From an uncultured Prevotellaceae bacterium (GTDB lineage: Bacteria; Bacteroidota; Bacteroidia; Bacteroidales; Bacteroidaceae), in contig CACWNV010000015.1 of NCBI GenBank assembly GCA_902762325.1, forward strand, positions 1-51,306: a DNA stretch of 51,306 nt. The letters are read 5' to 3'. A model generated the notes under the pieces. That model did not search any database. It saw nothing but the letters and a program-made list of their open reading frames with translations, and was not told the origin of the DNA. A program made the translations under genes and the position numbers. Positions 17,201 to 25,079 of the stretch are shown here, in pieces. Within the stretch, counting starts at the first letter, position 1. Each line of letters starts with the position of its first letter.

Positions 17201-17688
17201 AAAGTAACGGGTGAAGTGGAACCCAGCACTTGATTCCCATGCACAAGGAAATAGAGTCGGTCCATCTTGTCAAAATTGAACGCTTCCTTATCCTGATCAA
17301 GGAACATCTCAATGGTCTCTCCCAGTAATTTATGCTGAGGTGAATTCTTCAACATCTCAAGCTGAGTATCGCGATTCCACTCGACAATACGGAGCTGCGT
17401 GCGAAGCTCGCTATAGTCGAAGAACAGCTGAGCGACATCCAGGGCGTTTGCCACAAGCTTCTCATCCATGGCTTCTCCCTGTAGTGTCATGTGAGTGGAA
17501 AGACGTTTGAAGGCATTCTTCACCAGATCCATCTGTGCAAAAGGCGAAGGTATTGCCGTACGAGGCTGCTGCGACAATCCACCATTCGGATCATCTATCA
17601 TATCTATTTCATCAGCATTGTACTGACTCGTCAAAGGAATCCATCCTTCACCTGTTGTCTTATTATTGTATGAAAGTATCTTACTCAT
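14215..17688 (-). CDS. Large protein with Hsp70/actin-type ATPase domain (1157 aa)
   Basis: About 590 residues of unknown N-terminal region precede an actin/Hsp70-superfamily ATPase domain. The three nucleotide-binding motifs are visible in order: phosphate-1 FTFSVDFGTTNTHLE (about 597), phosphate-2 VASIDIGGGSSDVVIFE (about 809), and an adenosine motif VMFSGTGSKVLDIVG (about 961). The layout, a long N-terminal part then an Hsp70-like core, is reminiscent of SrfB-like proteins, but I cannot confirm the family. No signal or membrane helix. Its ATG shares one base with the stop of the tubulin-like gene, so the two are translationally coupled, which argues for a joint complex. Confidence 0.8.
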   Translation of the reverse strand: MSKILSYNNKTTGEGWIPLTSQYNADEIDMIDDPNGGLSQQPRTAIPSPFAQMDLVKNAFKRLSTHMTLQGEAMDEKLVANALDVAQLFFDYSELRTQLRIVEWNRDTQLEMLKNSPQHKLLGETIEMFLDQDKEAFNFDKMDRLYFLVHGNQVLGSTSPVTLFMATPNAREGVYSIPVEQNVNLFDQWRPLYRRDPKFVKYIYALFTAYPDLKKCCGEVNAYLITNLRLLPGELQTEILKEIGNPSAYDYENIEKAKTFLDSNYSKMDEGIQALGVPFYCARAEDIQASILSSDFMIVPSQEVDDRLPLVLQNHLNAPQTDPFKYISSPWTDSTVITPADYALPPEKRVLPATTHQYPWLTDDDFFQPALIKLDYTIDRDCFFDGNLSIGSRDTDDCDFVLPLKPLFFKYFKVSDLWGTIGGRPKFEMIHTQTGATETVRAILRIPVQKQGKFITLERNYVSARSVDLRYDVANNRGYFITVPFALSIFPFVRIPQGNQYNVQLIDRALGLLQNYSLSMTFFKNGYQNQVKEEFVTARERSLKSEKRVGSCYYKLVSEFDYISIMLTDDRGNRVAEGMVCPRWGDYIPGHEPFTFSVDFGTTNTHLECMKGGNMPEPIHLNSAARDRLLATLYNGEQILYDVIMKQELLPKTLGEDYGFPQRTVLSECERLDAENVDAIVALGDANIPFIYEKESIGYGNRVVPNLKWSTEMATSKRVRSYLTELAQLMRTKVLLENGDITKTRLVWFYPLSMKVGNIRKMGEMWAKTFKEVFGIPVTESNLIQMPESVAPYYFYKSSSQFRGSASNVASIDIGGGSSDVVIFESNAQQPTILTSFRFAANVLFGDGFSEVPHGDSNPMLIKYVDYFKRLFDADDERYGELNGILDDITGKRKSEDINAFLFSVINNKVVGGNDVFSYNMRLNEDGTRKIIFIYFYVTLIYYVAKVMHHRGLAKPRSVMFSGTGSKVLDIVGSNRDLDLITQAVFERVYGEKYDIDGFSVVMEKKEPKQITCRGALMEVREPSGCESVSRLNKLLDDFDSQLKYNYSMIGKEKLTYDDMTSLEIRTEIVNEVKRFNEFFCKLCDDIHVVDRFLVDNKSLSRFKELVNKDLEHHLINGWNFVNKNADDKNGSDPIEDTVFFYPIIGSIRDNLIENLM

Positions 17689-19232
17689 TATACAATTGCA
17701 TTATATTTCTCATCAATTAACTTCTCCAATGTCTCGTCTAACAAATCGAGCAGTTTCAAGGAAACTCCATCAGATCCGTATTTTGCGGTCTTTACCGCCA
17801 TCTGCGAAGCTTTGTTCATGGCAGAAAGAACAGATTTATAATCTATAGTCGACTTGAAGAGACCGCTCTTCGGTGTAATGTCTTTCAGGCAGTCGCTAAG
17901 CTTCTCCGTACCAAGATTAAACGGAACGAAGCTCCGCTGGTTTCCTTTCAGCTCCTTCAGCCATGTGCGATACCCAACGAAGAAGTCTGCCGTGAGCGTA
18001 TTATAAAAAGACGTAGAAAGGAAGCCGTTGCTTATCTCTGGCTTATCCTGGGTGTAACCACGCCCTATGTCTGCCTTGAACTGGTTCGTGATGTACATAT
18101 AGGCAAGGTGGAACTTCACGAATTGTCTGTTCACCAAAGCTCTTGTCTGTAAGCCAAAGTCCATCAGGCTCAATGTTGTCTTATCATTGGCAAGGCCAAA
18201 TTCCTTGAAGATAGGATTCTGTGCATTTCCCCCTACGGTCTGTAACTGATCGTTAGGAATGGAGAGGAAATCCATCACGGCAAGTGCTCCGACATACTCG
18301 ACGAGGTGAGCGTCATTACGCTGCCCGTTACCTCCCGGATCATTAAAATAGGGATTACTGGGTACCTGGTCACCAAGATAATAGCAGGCATTGATCTTCG
18401 ACATCGGCAAGTCTACACCATTCTGGTGCAATCCGGTCAGATTATCATGATAATAGAAAAGCGCCGACTTTGTCTTTGAAATAAAATCGCCACGGGAAAT
18501 GGGGCTGTTATCGTCCTGCTGTACATTAAAATACGGTAAGACGGTCAAGGCTCCGATACGGGCATCACGCAAGTCACCACGGTTGTTGATCTGGGTATTG
18601 TTACCTGCATTTCGGATATTCTTCACGATAATCGGATAGCCTGCTGCGCCGGTTCCTCCAAAGATACTTGACACGACAAAGATACGGTCGTTCTTCTGGA
18701 ACACATTAGAAAACTGGCGGAACTCCTCTGAGTCCTTGAACTGATTAAGAGCGACACTACCGATATTCGGGCTGCCGACAAAACCAATGTCCATCTTCGT
18801 GTTCAACTGATAGTCAGAGAACATCATGGAACAGAGAGCCTGATTACCGGTGTCAAGTGTTGAATAGTTGATGAAGTCGTGGAACTTCTTCGACTCAATG
18901 GCACCCATGTTAAACAGGAACGTATCGCTCAGCTGAGAGCCATTGGGAAGGATATCAGACAGAGTGCTGATCTTCACCGAGAAGAATCCTTTTCTCACAT
19001 CAGTCTGCTCTCCATATAATTGACGACGAATCTGTTTGTACCACCGCATCAGATTGTCTGTACGTTTCAAATCCTCATTAGCCTTATGAGGGTCGACGAT
19101 AATCGGAATTATCTCAAGTGGCATGGGCTGCCCTGACTCATCCATCGGATGGATACCTGCGGCACATTGCATGATCAACGGGCGCATCACACGCGACCCT
19201 GTACCACCTACTAAAAACAAAAAGAGTCTCAT
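17688..19232 (-). CDS. Tubulin-like GTPase family protein
   Basis: A 514-residue protein. The N-terminus, FLFLVGGTGSRVMRPL, has the glycine-rich first loop of tubulin/FtsZ-type GTPases, and VVSSIFGGTGAAGYPIIVKN (about residues 185-204) corresponds to the tubulin signature loop GGTG(T/S)G. This is the pattern of the 'Tubulin-like' family (PF13809, from memory), distinct from FtsZ, which would be encoded elsewhere. It probably binds GTP and may polymerise. The C-terminal helix (LKLLDLLDETLEKLIDEKYN) is amphipathic. It is directly adjacent to the four-helix membrane gene upstream and overlaps the actin-like gene downstream. Confidence 0.78.
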   Translation of the reverse strand: MRLFLFLVGGTGSRVMRPLIMQCAAGIHPMDESGQPMPLEIIPIIVDPHKANEDLKRTDNLMRWYKQIRRQLYGEQTDVRKGFFSVKISTLSDILPNGSQLSDTFLFNMGAIESKKFHDFINYSTLDTGNQALCSMMFSDYQLNTKMDIGFVGSPNIGSVALNQFKDSEEFRQFSNVFQKNDRIFVVSSIFGGTGAAGYPIIVKNIRNAGNNTQINNRGDLRDARIGALTVLPYFNVQQDDNSPISRGDFISKTKSALFYYHDNLTGLHQNGVDLPMSKINACYYLGDQVPSNPYFNDPGGNGQRNDAHLVEYVGALAVMDFLSIPNDQLQTVGGNAQNPIFKEFGLANDKTTLSLMDFGLQTRALVNRQFVKFHLAYMYITNQFKADIGRGYTQDKPEISNGFLSTSFYNTLTADFFVGYRTWLKELKGNQRSFVPFNLGTEKLSDCLKDITPKSGLFKSTIDYKSVLSAMNKASQMAVKTAKYGSDGVSLKLLDLLDETLEKLIDEKYNAIV

Positions 19233-19676
19233 TTATTCGGGTATTGGAGTATGACGACAATTAGAAGACCACCAACGGATGGAGAAAGAGGCTATAATGA
19301 AAAGCACCGCCTCAACCACGAAGTCCATCACACAGAAGCTGAACAGCTGTGCTGAGAAATCAAGTCCGTCTCCTGAGAAAATACTGTTGGGGTAGATATA
19401 ATTAATAGTTGGTGCTAATACTGCTGCAACTCCCAAGACAATCAGCCAATGATACCATCTGGAAAAACTGACAGAATTGATGGCATAATAATAAATACCG
19501 GCAGCTGCCCAGGCAATAAGAGCAGTGACAACGGCCACTACCAGATAAAGATTCTGATTGTACATTTCATTAGAGAACTCACGCTCATAATAAAGATTCT
19601 CGAAGATCGGGGTAGATAGAATCAGGAACAACAAGGTAATAACCAGTCCTGCTATCAACAAGATTGTATTCTTCAT
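19233..19676 (-). CDS. Four-helix inner-membrane protein, unknown
   Basis: A 147-residue hydrophobic protein with about four membrane segments (residues roughly 4-24, 43-66, 76-96 and 112-133) and a short charged tail. I do not recognise the family. It lies between the vWA lipoprotein (11 nt upstream) and the tubulin-like gene (no gap). It could be the membrane anchor joining the external lipoprotein to the cytoplasmic NTPases; this is inference from position only. Confidence 0.7.
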   Translation of the reverse strand: MKNTILLIAGLVITLLFLILSTPIFENLYYEREFSNEMYNQNLYLVVAVVTALIAWAAAGIYYYAINSVSFSRWYHWLIVLGVAAVLAPTINYIYPNSIFSGDGLDFSAQLFSFCVMDFVVEAVLFIIASFSIRWWSSNCRHTPIPE

Positions 19677-19687
19677 CTCAAAAATAT

Positions 19688-21184
19688 TTATTTATTAAAT
19701 TCCAAATCGATTTCAAAATAATAGGGCTCCTTTTCCGAATGCTTGCGGTAACTGTCGTAGATACCCTGAAGCAAGTACTTCAAGCCGAAGGTGGTGGTGG
19801 AGAAACCTGCGCCGCCGACATTGGTATCATCATCGCTCGACGACTCCTCAACCCAGTAAGGAAGTCTGTTCATCAGCTTAATCTCGACTTTCTGGTCGTG
19901 ATTGATGCCATCGCTGCCGAGGACGAAGATGTGTGTTGCCTTGCCGATGTATTTCTTCTCAGCAGGTGTAATGTCCTTCTGGTCGATTCTCCGGATTTGA
20001 AGTATCTCTACCTTATCATCCGATTCAATGCGATAGTTCTTCTTGTCGGTAAGATAAGACTCGTCAATCAGCATGCCGCTAAGGTCAACTGCAAGGGCGA
20101 GACGAATATCTCCGGAGTTGCGGTCTACCTCAATATCCTCTAAGTTCTTTATCTGAGACTCCTGTCCACGCTCAGGTGTGAAACGGCCACGGATATCATC
20201 ATTGCTCAGCAACAAGGAATAATAGGGCTTGTAAACATCATCTGTTTCGAAAAGATACATGTTCTCATAGCCTTTCAGCTCATTCAACCGACTAAATGCT
20301 GCATAGTTGTTGTCTTTCGTCAGTCGAGCGATAATGTCATTCGCCCCTACAATCACGATGTAATAAGGACGGCGTCCCGTGTAGCTCTGTCCACCCGGAG
20401 AATTATAGGAATAATAAGGACCGGAGTAGCTGCCGTTCATTTTGACAATCAGCATTCCCTTATCCTTCACTTCGCTCTTAAACACGGCGTTAGCCATACC
20501 CTGTGCTTCGGCAAACACCTTCTGAGCATTTACCCCAGCCATGTTCTTGGTTGAATAGATCATGTCTGTCACAAGAATACTCAGTTCATCAGCTCCCGTC
20601 TTGTTGAGTAGCTGTGAGAAGATGGCGGCAAAGTCGGTAAAGCTCGCATCACCGATTCCTTTCGTCGCCTCGAAGATATTGGGGTCGGAAATAAACTTAG
20701 AGAAGCCTTCGGGATAAGTGTTGATTTCACTATTGACAACATAGATGTGATGATCTTCATTCCCGCCCGGCAGGTTGTTCAGCATCTGCACAATGGCTGC
20801 CTTGAAGGAACCGTCACCATTGGGTGAGTCATAGGGAACCATTGAACCGGAACGCTCCAAATAGAAGTTTACTCCTAATGTCCGTTTCCCGATTATAAAC
20901 TGTATTTCCTTGGAAGGACGACGATGCTCGAAGAAATCCGACACATAGTCTTTCACGGCATCTACATCCAATTTTCCATCAACATAAAAATCGCGGAAAT
21001 TAGCCTTCTGCTCGTCTAAAAACTTTTCTATGGCTTCCCAGTCGTTAACGTCAATTGTCTTATCCTTGTCTGCCAGTTCAAGCAATAAACGATTCAACTC
21101 TTTTTTTCCGCCTCCACCACAGGCTGAAAGCACAACAGTCATCAGCAGCACTGCCATACTCATCATCAGTGATATATTCTTCAT
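19688..21184 (-). CDS. Lipoprotein with von Willebrand A-like domain
   Basis: A 498-residue protein with a lipoprotein signal (VVLSAC, Cys about 22, followed by four Gly). A vWA-like fold starts near residue 105: GVNFYLERSGSMVPYD holds a MIDAS-like motif in which the first Asp of DxSxS is replaced (ERSGSM). The later MIDAS Thr is likely in ASFTDFAAIF (about 183) and the Asp in LVTDMIYST (about 206). A C-terminal region of about 180 residues follows. It is first in the eight-gene operon and is probably anchored in the periplasm or on the surface, where it could bind a protein partner. Confidence 0.78.
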   Translation of the reverse strand: MKNISLMMSMAVLLMTVVLSACGGGGKKELNRLLLELADKDKTIDVNDWEAIEKFLDEQKANFRDFYVDGKLDVDAVKDYVSDFFEHRRPSKEIQFIIGKRTLGVNFYLERSGSMVPYDSPNGDGSFKAAIVQMLNNLPGGNEDHHIYVVNSEINTYPEGFSKFISDPNIFEATKGIGDASFTDFAAIFSQLLNKTGADELSILVTDMIYSTKNMAGVNAQKVFAEAQGMANAVFKSEVKDKGMLIVKMNGSYSGPYYSYNSPGGQSYTGRRPYYIVIVGANDIIARLTKDNNYAAFSRLNELKGYENMYLFETDDVYKPYYSLLLSNDDIRGRFTPERGQESQIKNLEDIEVDRNSGDIRLALAVDLSGMLIDESYLTDKKNYRIESDDKVEILQIRRIDQKDITPAEKKYIGKATHIFVLGSDGINHDQKVEIKLMNRLPYWVEESSSDDDTNVGGAGFSTTTFGLKYLLQGIYDSYRKHSEKEPYYFEIDLEFNK

Positions 21185-21274
21185 AAGTTCTCTAAATATT
21201 TTATTTCAGAATCTACTATTCAATAACCTTATACGCCACTGGAACCAACGCCAGTCCATATCCATAACAATTTG

Positions 21275-21282
21275 CAAAAGTA
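21275..21282 (-). promoter_or_regulatory. Probable promoter -7 box of the eight-gene operon
   Basis: CAAAAGTA on the plus strand reads TACTTTTG on the minus strand, about 90 nt before the vWA gene. No good -33 partner is visible. Confidence 0.45.
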
Positions 21283-21299
21283 CAAAAAATAAATGAAAA

Positions 21300-22109
21300 C
21301 TTACCATCATAATATATAATTTTTAGGAACCGTTCACATCATGTAAGTATTTTAAATACCCTCAGTGTTCTTGAAAGAGCATTCGTTCCGGTTTTAACAT
21401 GTTTAAAGAAGATGCTCAAAACAATGGTTTTGATTCCGCATTATTGTCGTCTTCTATATCTTATTTGAAAGCTTAACAATCTGCATTTTACTATCAAATA
21501 TATTGACAAAATTCTGTCGTAAGAAAATAATAAAAGAGTGGTTAATTTGTGTAAAATATGACCATTCACTCTTCATTCATAATTCTTCATTTTCCGAAAG
21601 GATAGGTTTAGACAAGCTAAACGTACTCTTTAAACACCCTAAATGGCTTGTTTAGCCGCCCTAAACATGCTCTTTATTACGATGAAACCATACTTTTTGC
21701 CCGAATAAGCCTAAGCTTTCGCAAAACCGGATTTTGTAAATAATAGGGCTAAAACAAATCATTCGCACAACCGTCTGTTATTCAACGATTTACGAAAAAC
21801 CTCAAAAAACGCGTTATTTTTGACCGAAGGACAATTTCTTCGCAAAGACGGCATTCTCGAGGGGCTAAAATCTGAATAAATCTTGACAAAACACAAAGAC
21901 TTCAAATTCCCATATACGAAGGTGAAACTTATAATAAGAACACAGGGAAAAGCAAATGAGGAAAACATTAGAAAAATATTAACAAGACACCACAAAACAA
22001 TGTTTTAGATGACAGAATGCAATAATAGACAGAAATTTACGTTTATTATAAATAAACGATCATTTAACTATCTGATTTTACTCCTTCACATAATATGACC
22101 TGACTAAAT
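21300..22109. other. 800-bp AT-rich divergent intergenic region
   Basis: It separates the minus-strand operon from the plus-strand CotH gene. No gene is supported. It contains the 22-bp repeat array at 21616-21681, a weak minus-strand -7-like box at 21495-21502 and a weak plus-strand one at 21815-21822, neither with a proper -33 partner. I see no clear promoter for the CotH gene. The length is unusual for this dense window. Confidence 0.6.
21616..21681. repeat. Three-unit 22-bp repeat array B
   Basis: Three 22-bp units start at 21616, 21638 and 21660. Each begins with CTAAA at position 2 and most have the core TAAAYRTRCTCTTTA. The same core appears, reversed, in the array at 9031-9096. Confidence 0.78.
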
Positions 22110-24125
22110 ATGAACAAGAAAATATTTTTACTGTTGTCAATTCTGATCTGGGCTGTTGAGATGAGTGGCCAATGGTCTTTAAAGACGAATCTGCCGACTA
22201 TTTACATCAACACCTTTGACGGAAAAGGCATCACAAGTAAGACTACCTATGTCAATGCAAAGATGGTTTATATGGATGAAGACAGCCATATCACGCAATG
22301 GGACACCATACAAATCAGAGGAAGAGGCAATTCAACGTGGGGTTTGAATAAAAAGCCTTACCGGATTAAATTCCTGAAGAAACAACGGCTCTTAGGTAGC
22401 GAAAAGGCTAATGCAAAGTCTTGGACCTTGTTAGCTAATGCGGCTGACAAGACGCTGATACGTAATGCGTTAGCTTCAGCCTATAGTGAGTTCTCTGCCC
22501 TACCCTTCAGCCCTTCCTATAAGTTTGTTGACCTGGTATTGAATGATACTTACATGGGCTGCTATCAGATAAGCGACCAGATTGACATCAAAAAAAAGCG
22601 AGTGAATATTGTAGAACAAGACGTGCCGCTTGCGGAGGATGCGGACATTTCTGGCGGTTATCTGTTGGAAGTCGACGGCTTTAAAGACGGCAACTGCTTT
22701 ACTACGTCTGTCTATAATGTACCCATCCGTATTCACTCTCCCGATGAAGACGAGATCGTTTCATCACAGAATCAGTACATTCGCGACTACATCAACCAGT
22801 TTGAGAATCGTCTTCGTGCCAACACGTTCTCAGATGCAGAAAAAGGATATAGGGCTATTGTGGACTCCACCACTTTAATTGACTGGTTCTTAGGAACAGA
22901 AATAACCGCTAATATAGACGGTTATTATAGCACCTATTTTTATAAGGACCAAAACGACTCTTTGCTTTATTGGGGGCCGATGTGGGATTATGACATAGCC
23001 TTTAACAATGATTACCGTATGCAGAGAGAGCAGGGAGTGTGGACAACTGCATATAGTTTGATGACTGACATCGGCTATGGACAGACAAAACTATGGATTA
23101 ACAGGATGTGGCAGGATCCCTGGTTCTCACGACAGGTGAACAGGAGATATAATGAACTGCTTGATAATGGACTTGTCGATTATCTCTATCAGAAAATAGA
23201 CAGCCTTACCCAGCTTTTGAATCGTTCCATCCAGCTCAATTACGAGAAATGGGGAATCAATCAAAGAACATACCACGAGATTGTCTTATACAGTTCATAC
23301 GACCAATATGTTACTGACCTGAAAGACTTTATCTCCGAACACTGCAATTACCTTAAAGATGCATTTGCCAACAAAATGCCTCCTGAGCCTACTCCCGACT
23401 TCGTTCCGGTGGAATACTTCTATCGTATCCTGAATGCCAAGACCGCAAAAGCATTCGACCTGTCAGGAACAAACGTATGCCAGTATTCGAACATTGTGAA
23501 CCGAGAGACGGAAGACTGGATCATCATCCCTGCAAATGGCTACTTCCAACTTATCAACAGGAGTAATGGATTAGCCCTGAATGACCCGACAATTGGAACG
23601 TCGACTCCAACAACGAACATAGGAACACAACTGAATGTCGCACAACGTGACACGACTGACACTAATCAGCTTTGGGAGATTATCCCACAAGGTACGGAAG
23701 GATATTATAACTTGCTGAATGTCAGTACACAACACATCGCGAATCTGAGCGGAGGCAACAGCAGCGACGGTACAACGATAATAAGTTACACCAATGATTA
23801 CAGGAATGGAGAAAGCCTGAACAGACTATGGTATTTCATTCCTACGAAAGAAGCCATCCCAGAAGAATATACGGGTATCAAAGAGCATGAACCAGAGAAT
23901 TATGCTTTAGCTTATAATCCAACTAGTCAACATCTGCATTTCGGTTCTGACACACGAGAAGAGCTGACCTTTGTCGTCAGTGTATATTCCGCAAATGGCG
24001 CAAAGATAGGAACATTCAAAGCAGATGAAGAGTTCTCAATGCTGAATCAGCCTTCAGGAACATACATCGTGACATGGCGTTGTGGCAACAAGACAAGAAG
24101 CGTGAAATTCCAGAAGACTAACTAA
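22110..24125 (+). CDS. Secreted CotH-kinase family protein with ricin-like and T9SS domains
   Basis: A 671-residue protein with a signal peptide ending EMSGQ. The CotH-type kinase region covers about residues 30-430: IQIRGRGNSTWGLNKKPYRI is the hallmark N-terminal motif, and GPMWDYDIAFNNDY (about 290) carries the metal-site aspartates. CotH proteins are atypical protein kinases known from spore coats. Residues about 440-590 resemble a ricin-type lectin (repeated NQLWEIIP and NRLWYFIP). The last 75 residues (VSVYSANGAKIGTF, then PSGTYIVTWRC) look like a type A T9SS sorting domain. I infer a cell-surface or secreted protein. It is monocistronic, convergent with the next gene with a 3-nt gap. 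Confidence 0.85.
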   Translation: MNKKIFLLLSILIWAVEMSGQWSLKTNLPTIYINTFDGKGITSKTTYVNAKMVYMDEDSHITQWDTIQIRGRGNSTWGLNKKPYRIKFLKKQRLLGSEKANAKSWTLLANAADKTLIRNALASAYSEFSALPFSPSYKFVDLVLNDTYMGCYQISDQIDIKKKRVNIVEQDVPLAEDADISGGYLLEVDGFKDGNCFTTSVYNVPIRIHSPDEDEIVSSQNQYIRDYINQFENRLRANTFSDAEKGYRAIVDSTTLIDWFLGTEITANIDGYYSTYFYKDQNDSLLYWGPMWDYDIAFNNDYRMQREQGVWTTAYSLMTDIGYGQTKLWINRMWQDPWFSRQVNRRYNELLDNGLVDYLYQKIDSLTQLLNRSIQLNYEKWGINQRTYHEIVLYSSYDQYVTDLKDFISEHCNYLKDAFANKMPPEPTPDFVPVEYFYRILNAKTAKAFDLSGTNVCQYSNIVNRETEDWIIIPANGYFQLINRSNGLALNDPTIGTSTPTTNIGTQLNVAQRDTTDTNQLWEIIPQGTEGYYNLLNVSTQHIANLSGGNSSDGTTIISYTNDYRNGESLNRLWYFIPTKEAIPEEYTGIKEHEPENYALAYNPTSQHLHFGSDTREELTFVVSVYSANGAKIGTFKADEEFSMLNQPSGTYIVTWRCGNKTRSVKFQKTN

Positions 24126-24128
24126 TTC

Positions 24129-25079
24129 CTATGAGTTAATGGCTCCACAGTGAGGGCACTTCCCCTTACTGTGGATTTCTTGTCCACAGTACCCACAAAT
24201 CATACTTGAATAATGGTGGGTGAAGTATTGTCTCAATGCGAAGTATATATAAAGAACCAATAAGAAATAGCCGACGTAATATAATGTCGTGATACTAAAA
24301 ACAACATAATTGATAGCACAAACTCCCACCAATCCGAACAGATAGGTTATCACATCGTCTAATGGTAACCTACGGCGAATATCATCCAAAACGGCTAAAC
24401 CGACTATTAGCATAGCCCAGACCAAGACAAGGAATATAGACAGAACCATCGGAACAGAGAAGGGATTCAATGTGGGATGGAAATAGAAATGCTGCCATAC
24501 GTCAGGGGCGAAATTCTGAATGCTTGCATACAAAGTAGCAGCAAGGGCAACTAACAAGGCCAATAGTGTCGGATAAATAGAGTCTATATCATTAAAATGA
24601 ACGATATAATCATTCTGGCGTTTCATTCTCCTTATTATATAAATAAAGAAAATCACCGATAAGATTATCAGAAACACGATTATATGTTTATCCGAGAAAG
24701 TGGAGATAAACTGGGAGATTGGGTCGTCAGGAACGACATCCTTCAACAGCTGTGACTCATGAATCCATCCGAAATCAGACCATTCTGTCGCAACCTGAAC
24801 CCAGACAGAGTCAACAGAGTCGTTGGGAACTATCCGAATGTCTGCTATCACAAGATGCTCATCTTTCTGGACGATAAATGAATCCGTCATTAACTTCAAA
24901 AGACGCTCCTCGGGTTGCTGCCTCAACAACATCAAAGAGTCGGACTTGACCACAACATTATAATTGAAAGAAATATATCTCTCAGAAGTATACTTACTGC
25001 TATTATAACATGATGACAACAGCAATAAGAAAAAGCCTGACACCGTCAAATGAAACAGAAAGGACAATTTATTCAGCAT
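24129..25079 (-). CDS. Lipoprotein-like multi-helix membrane protein with C-terminal zinc ribbon
   Basis: A 316-residue protein of unknown function. The N-terminus looks like a lipoprotein signal (LLLLSSC). A periplasmic region of about 110 residues containing VWVQVATEWSDFGWIHESQL resembles an SH3-like element. About five membrane helices follow, and a zinc ribbon CGYCGQEIHSKGKCPHCG closes the protein. The start overlaps the end of the U32 gene by 11 nt, so it is the third gene of the metA operon, although a functional link is not evident. Confidence 0.72.
   Translation of the reverse strand: MLNKLSFLFHLTVSGFFLLLLSSCYNSSKYTSERYISFNYNVVVKSDSLMLLRQQPEERLLKLMTDSFIVQKDEHLVIADIRIVPNDSVDSVWVQVATEWSDFGWIHESQLLKDVVPDDPISQFISTFSDKHIIVFLIILSVIFFIYIIRRMKRQNDYIVHFNDIDSIYPTLLALLVALAATLYASIQNFAPDVWQHFYFHPTLNPFSVPMVLSIFLVLVWAMLIVGLAVLDDIRRRLPLDDVITYLFGLVGVCAINYVVFSITTLYYVGYFLLVLYIYFALRQYFTHHYSSMICGYCGQEIHSKGKCPHCGAINS

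Noticed and set aside
21759-21995. 78-codon open frame on the minus strand in the divergent intergenic region
   Set aside because: No promoter, family resemblance or partner gene; its composition is that of translated AT-rich intergenic DNA.
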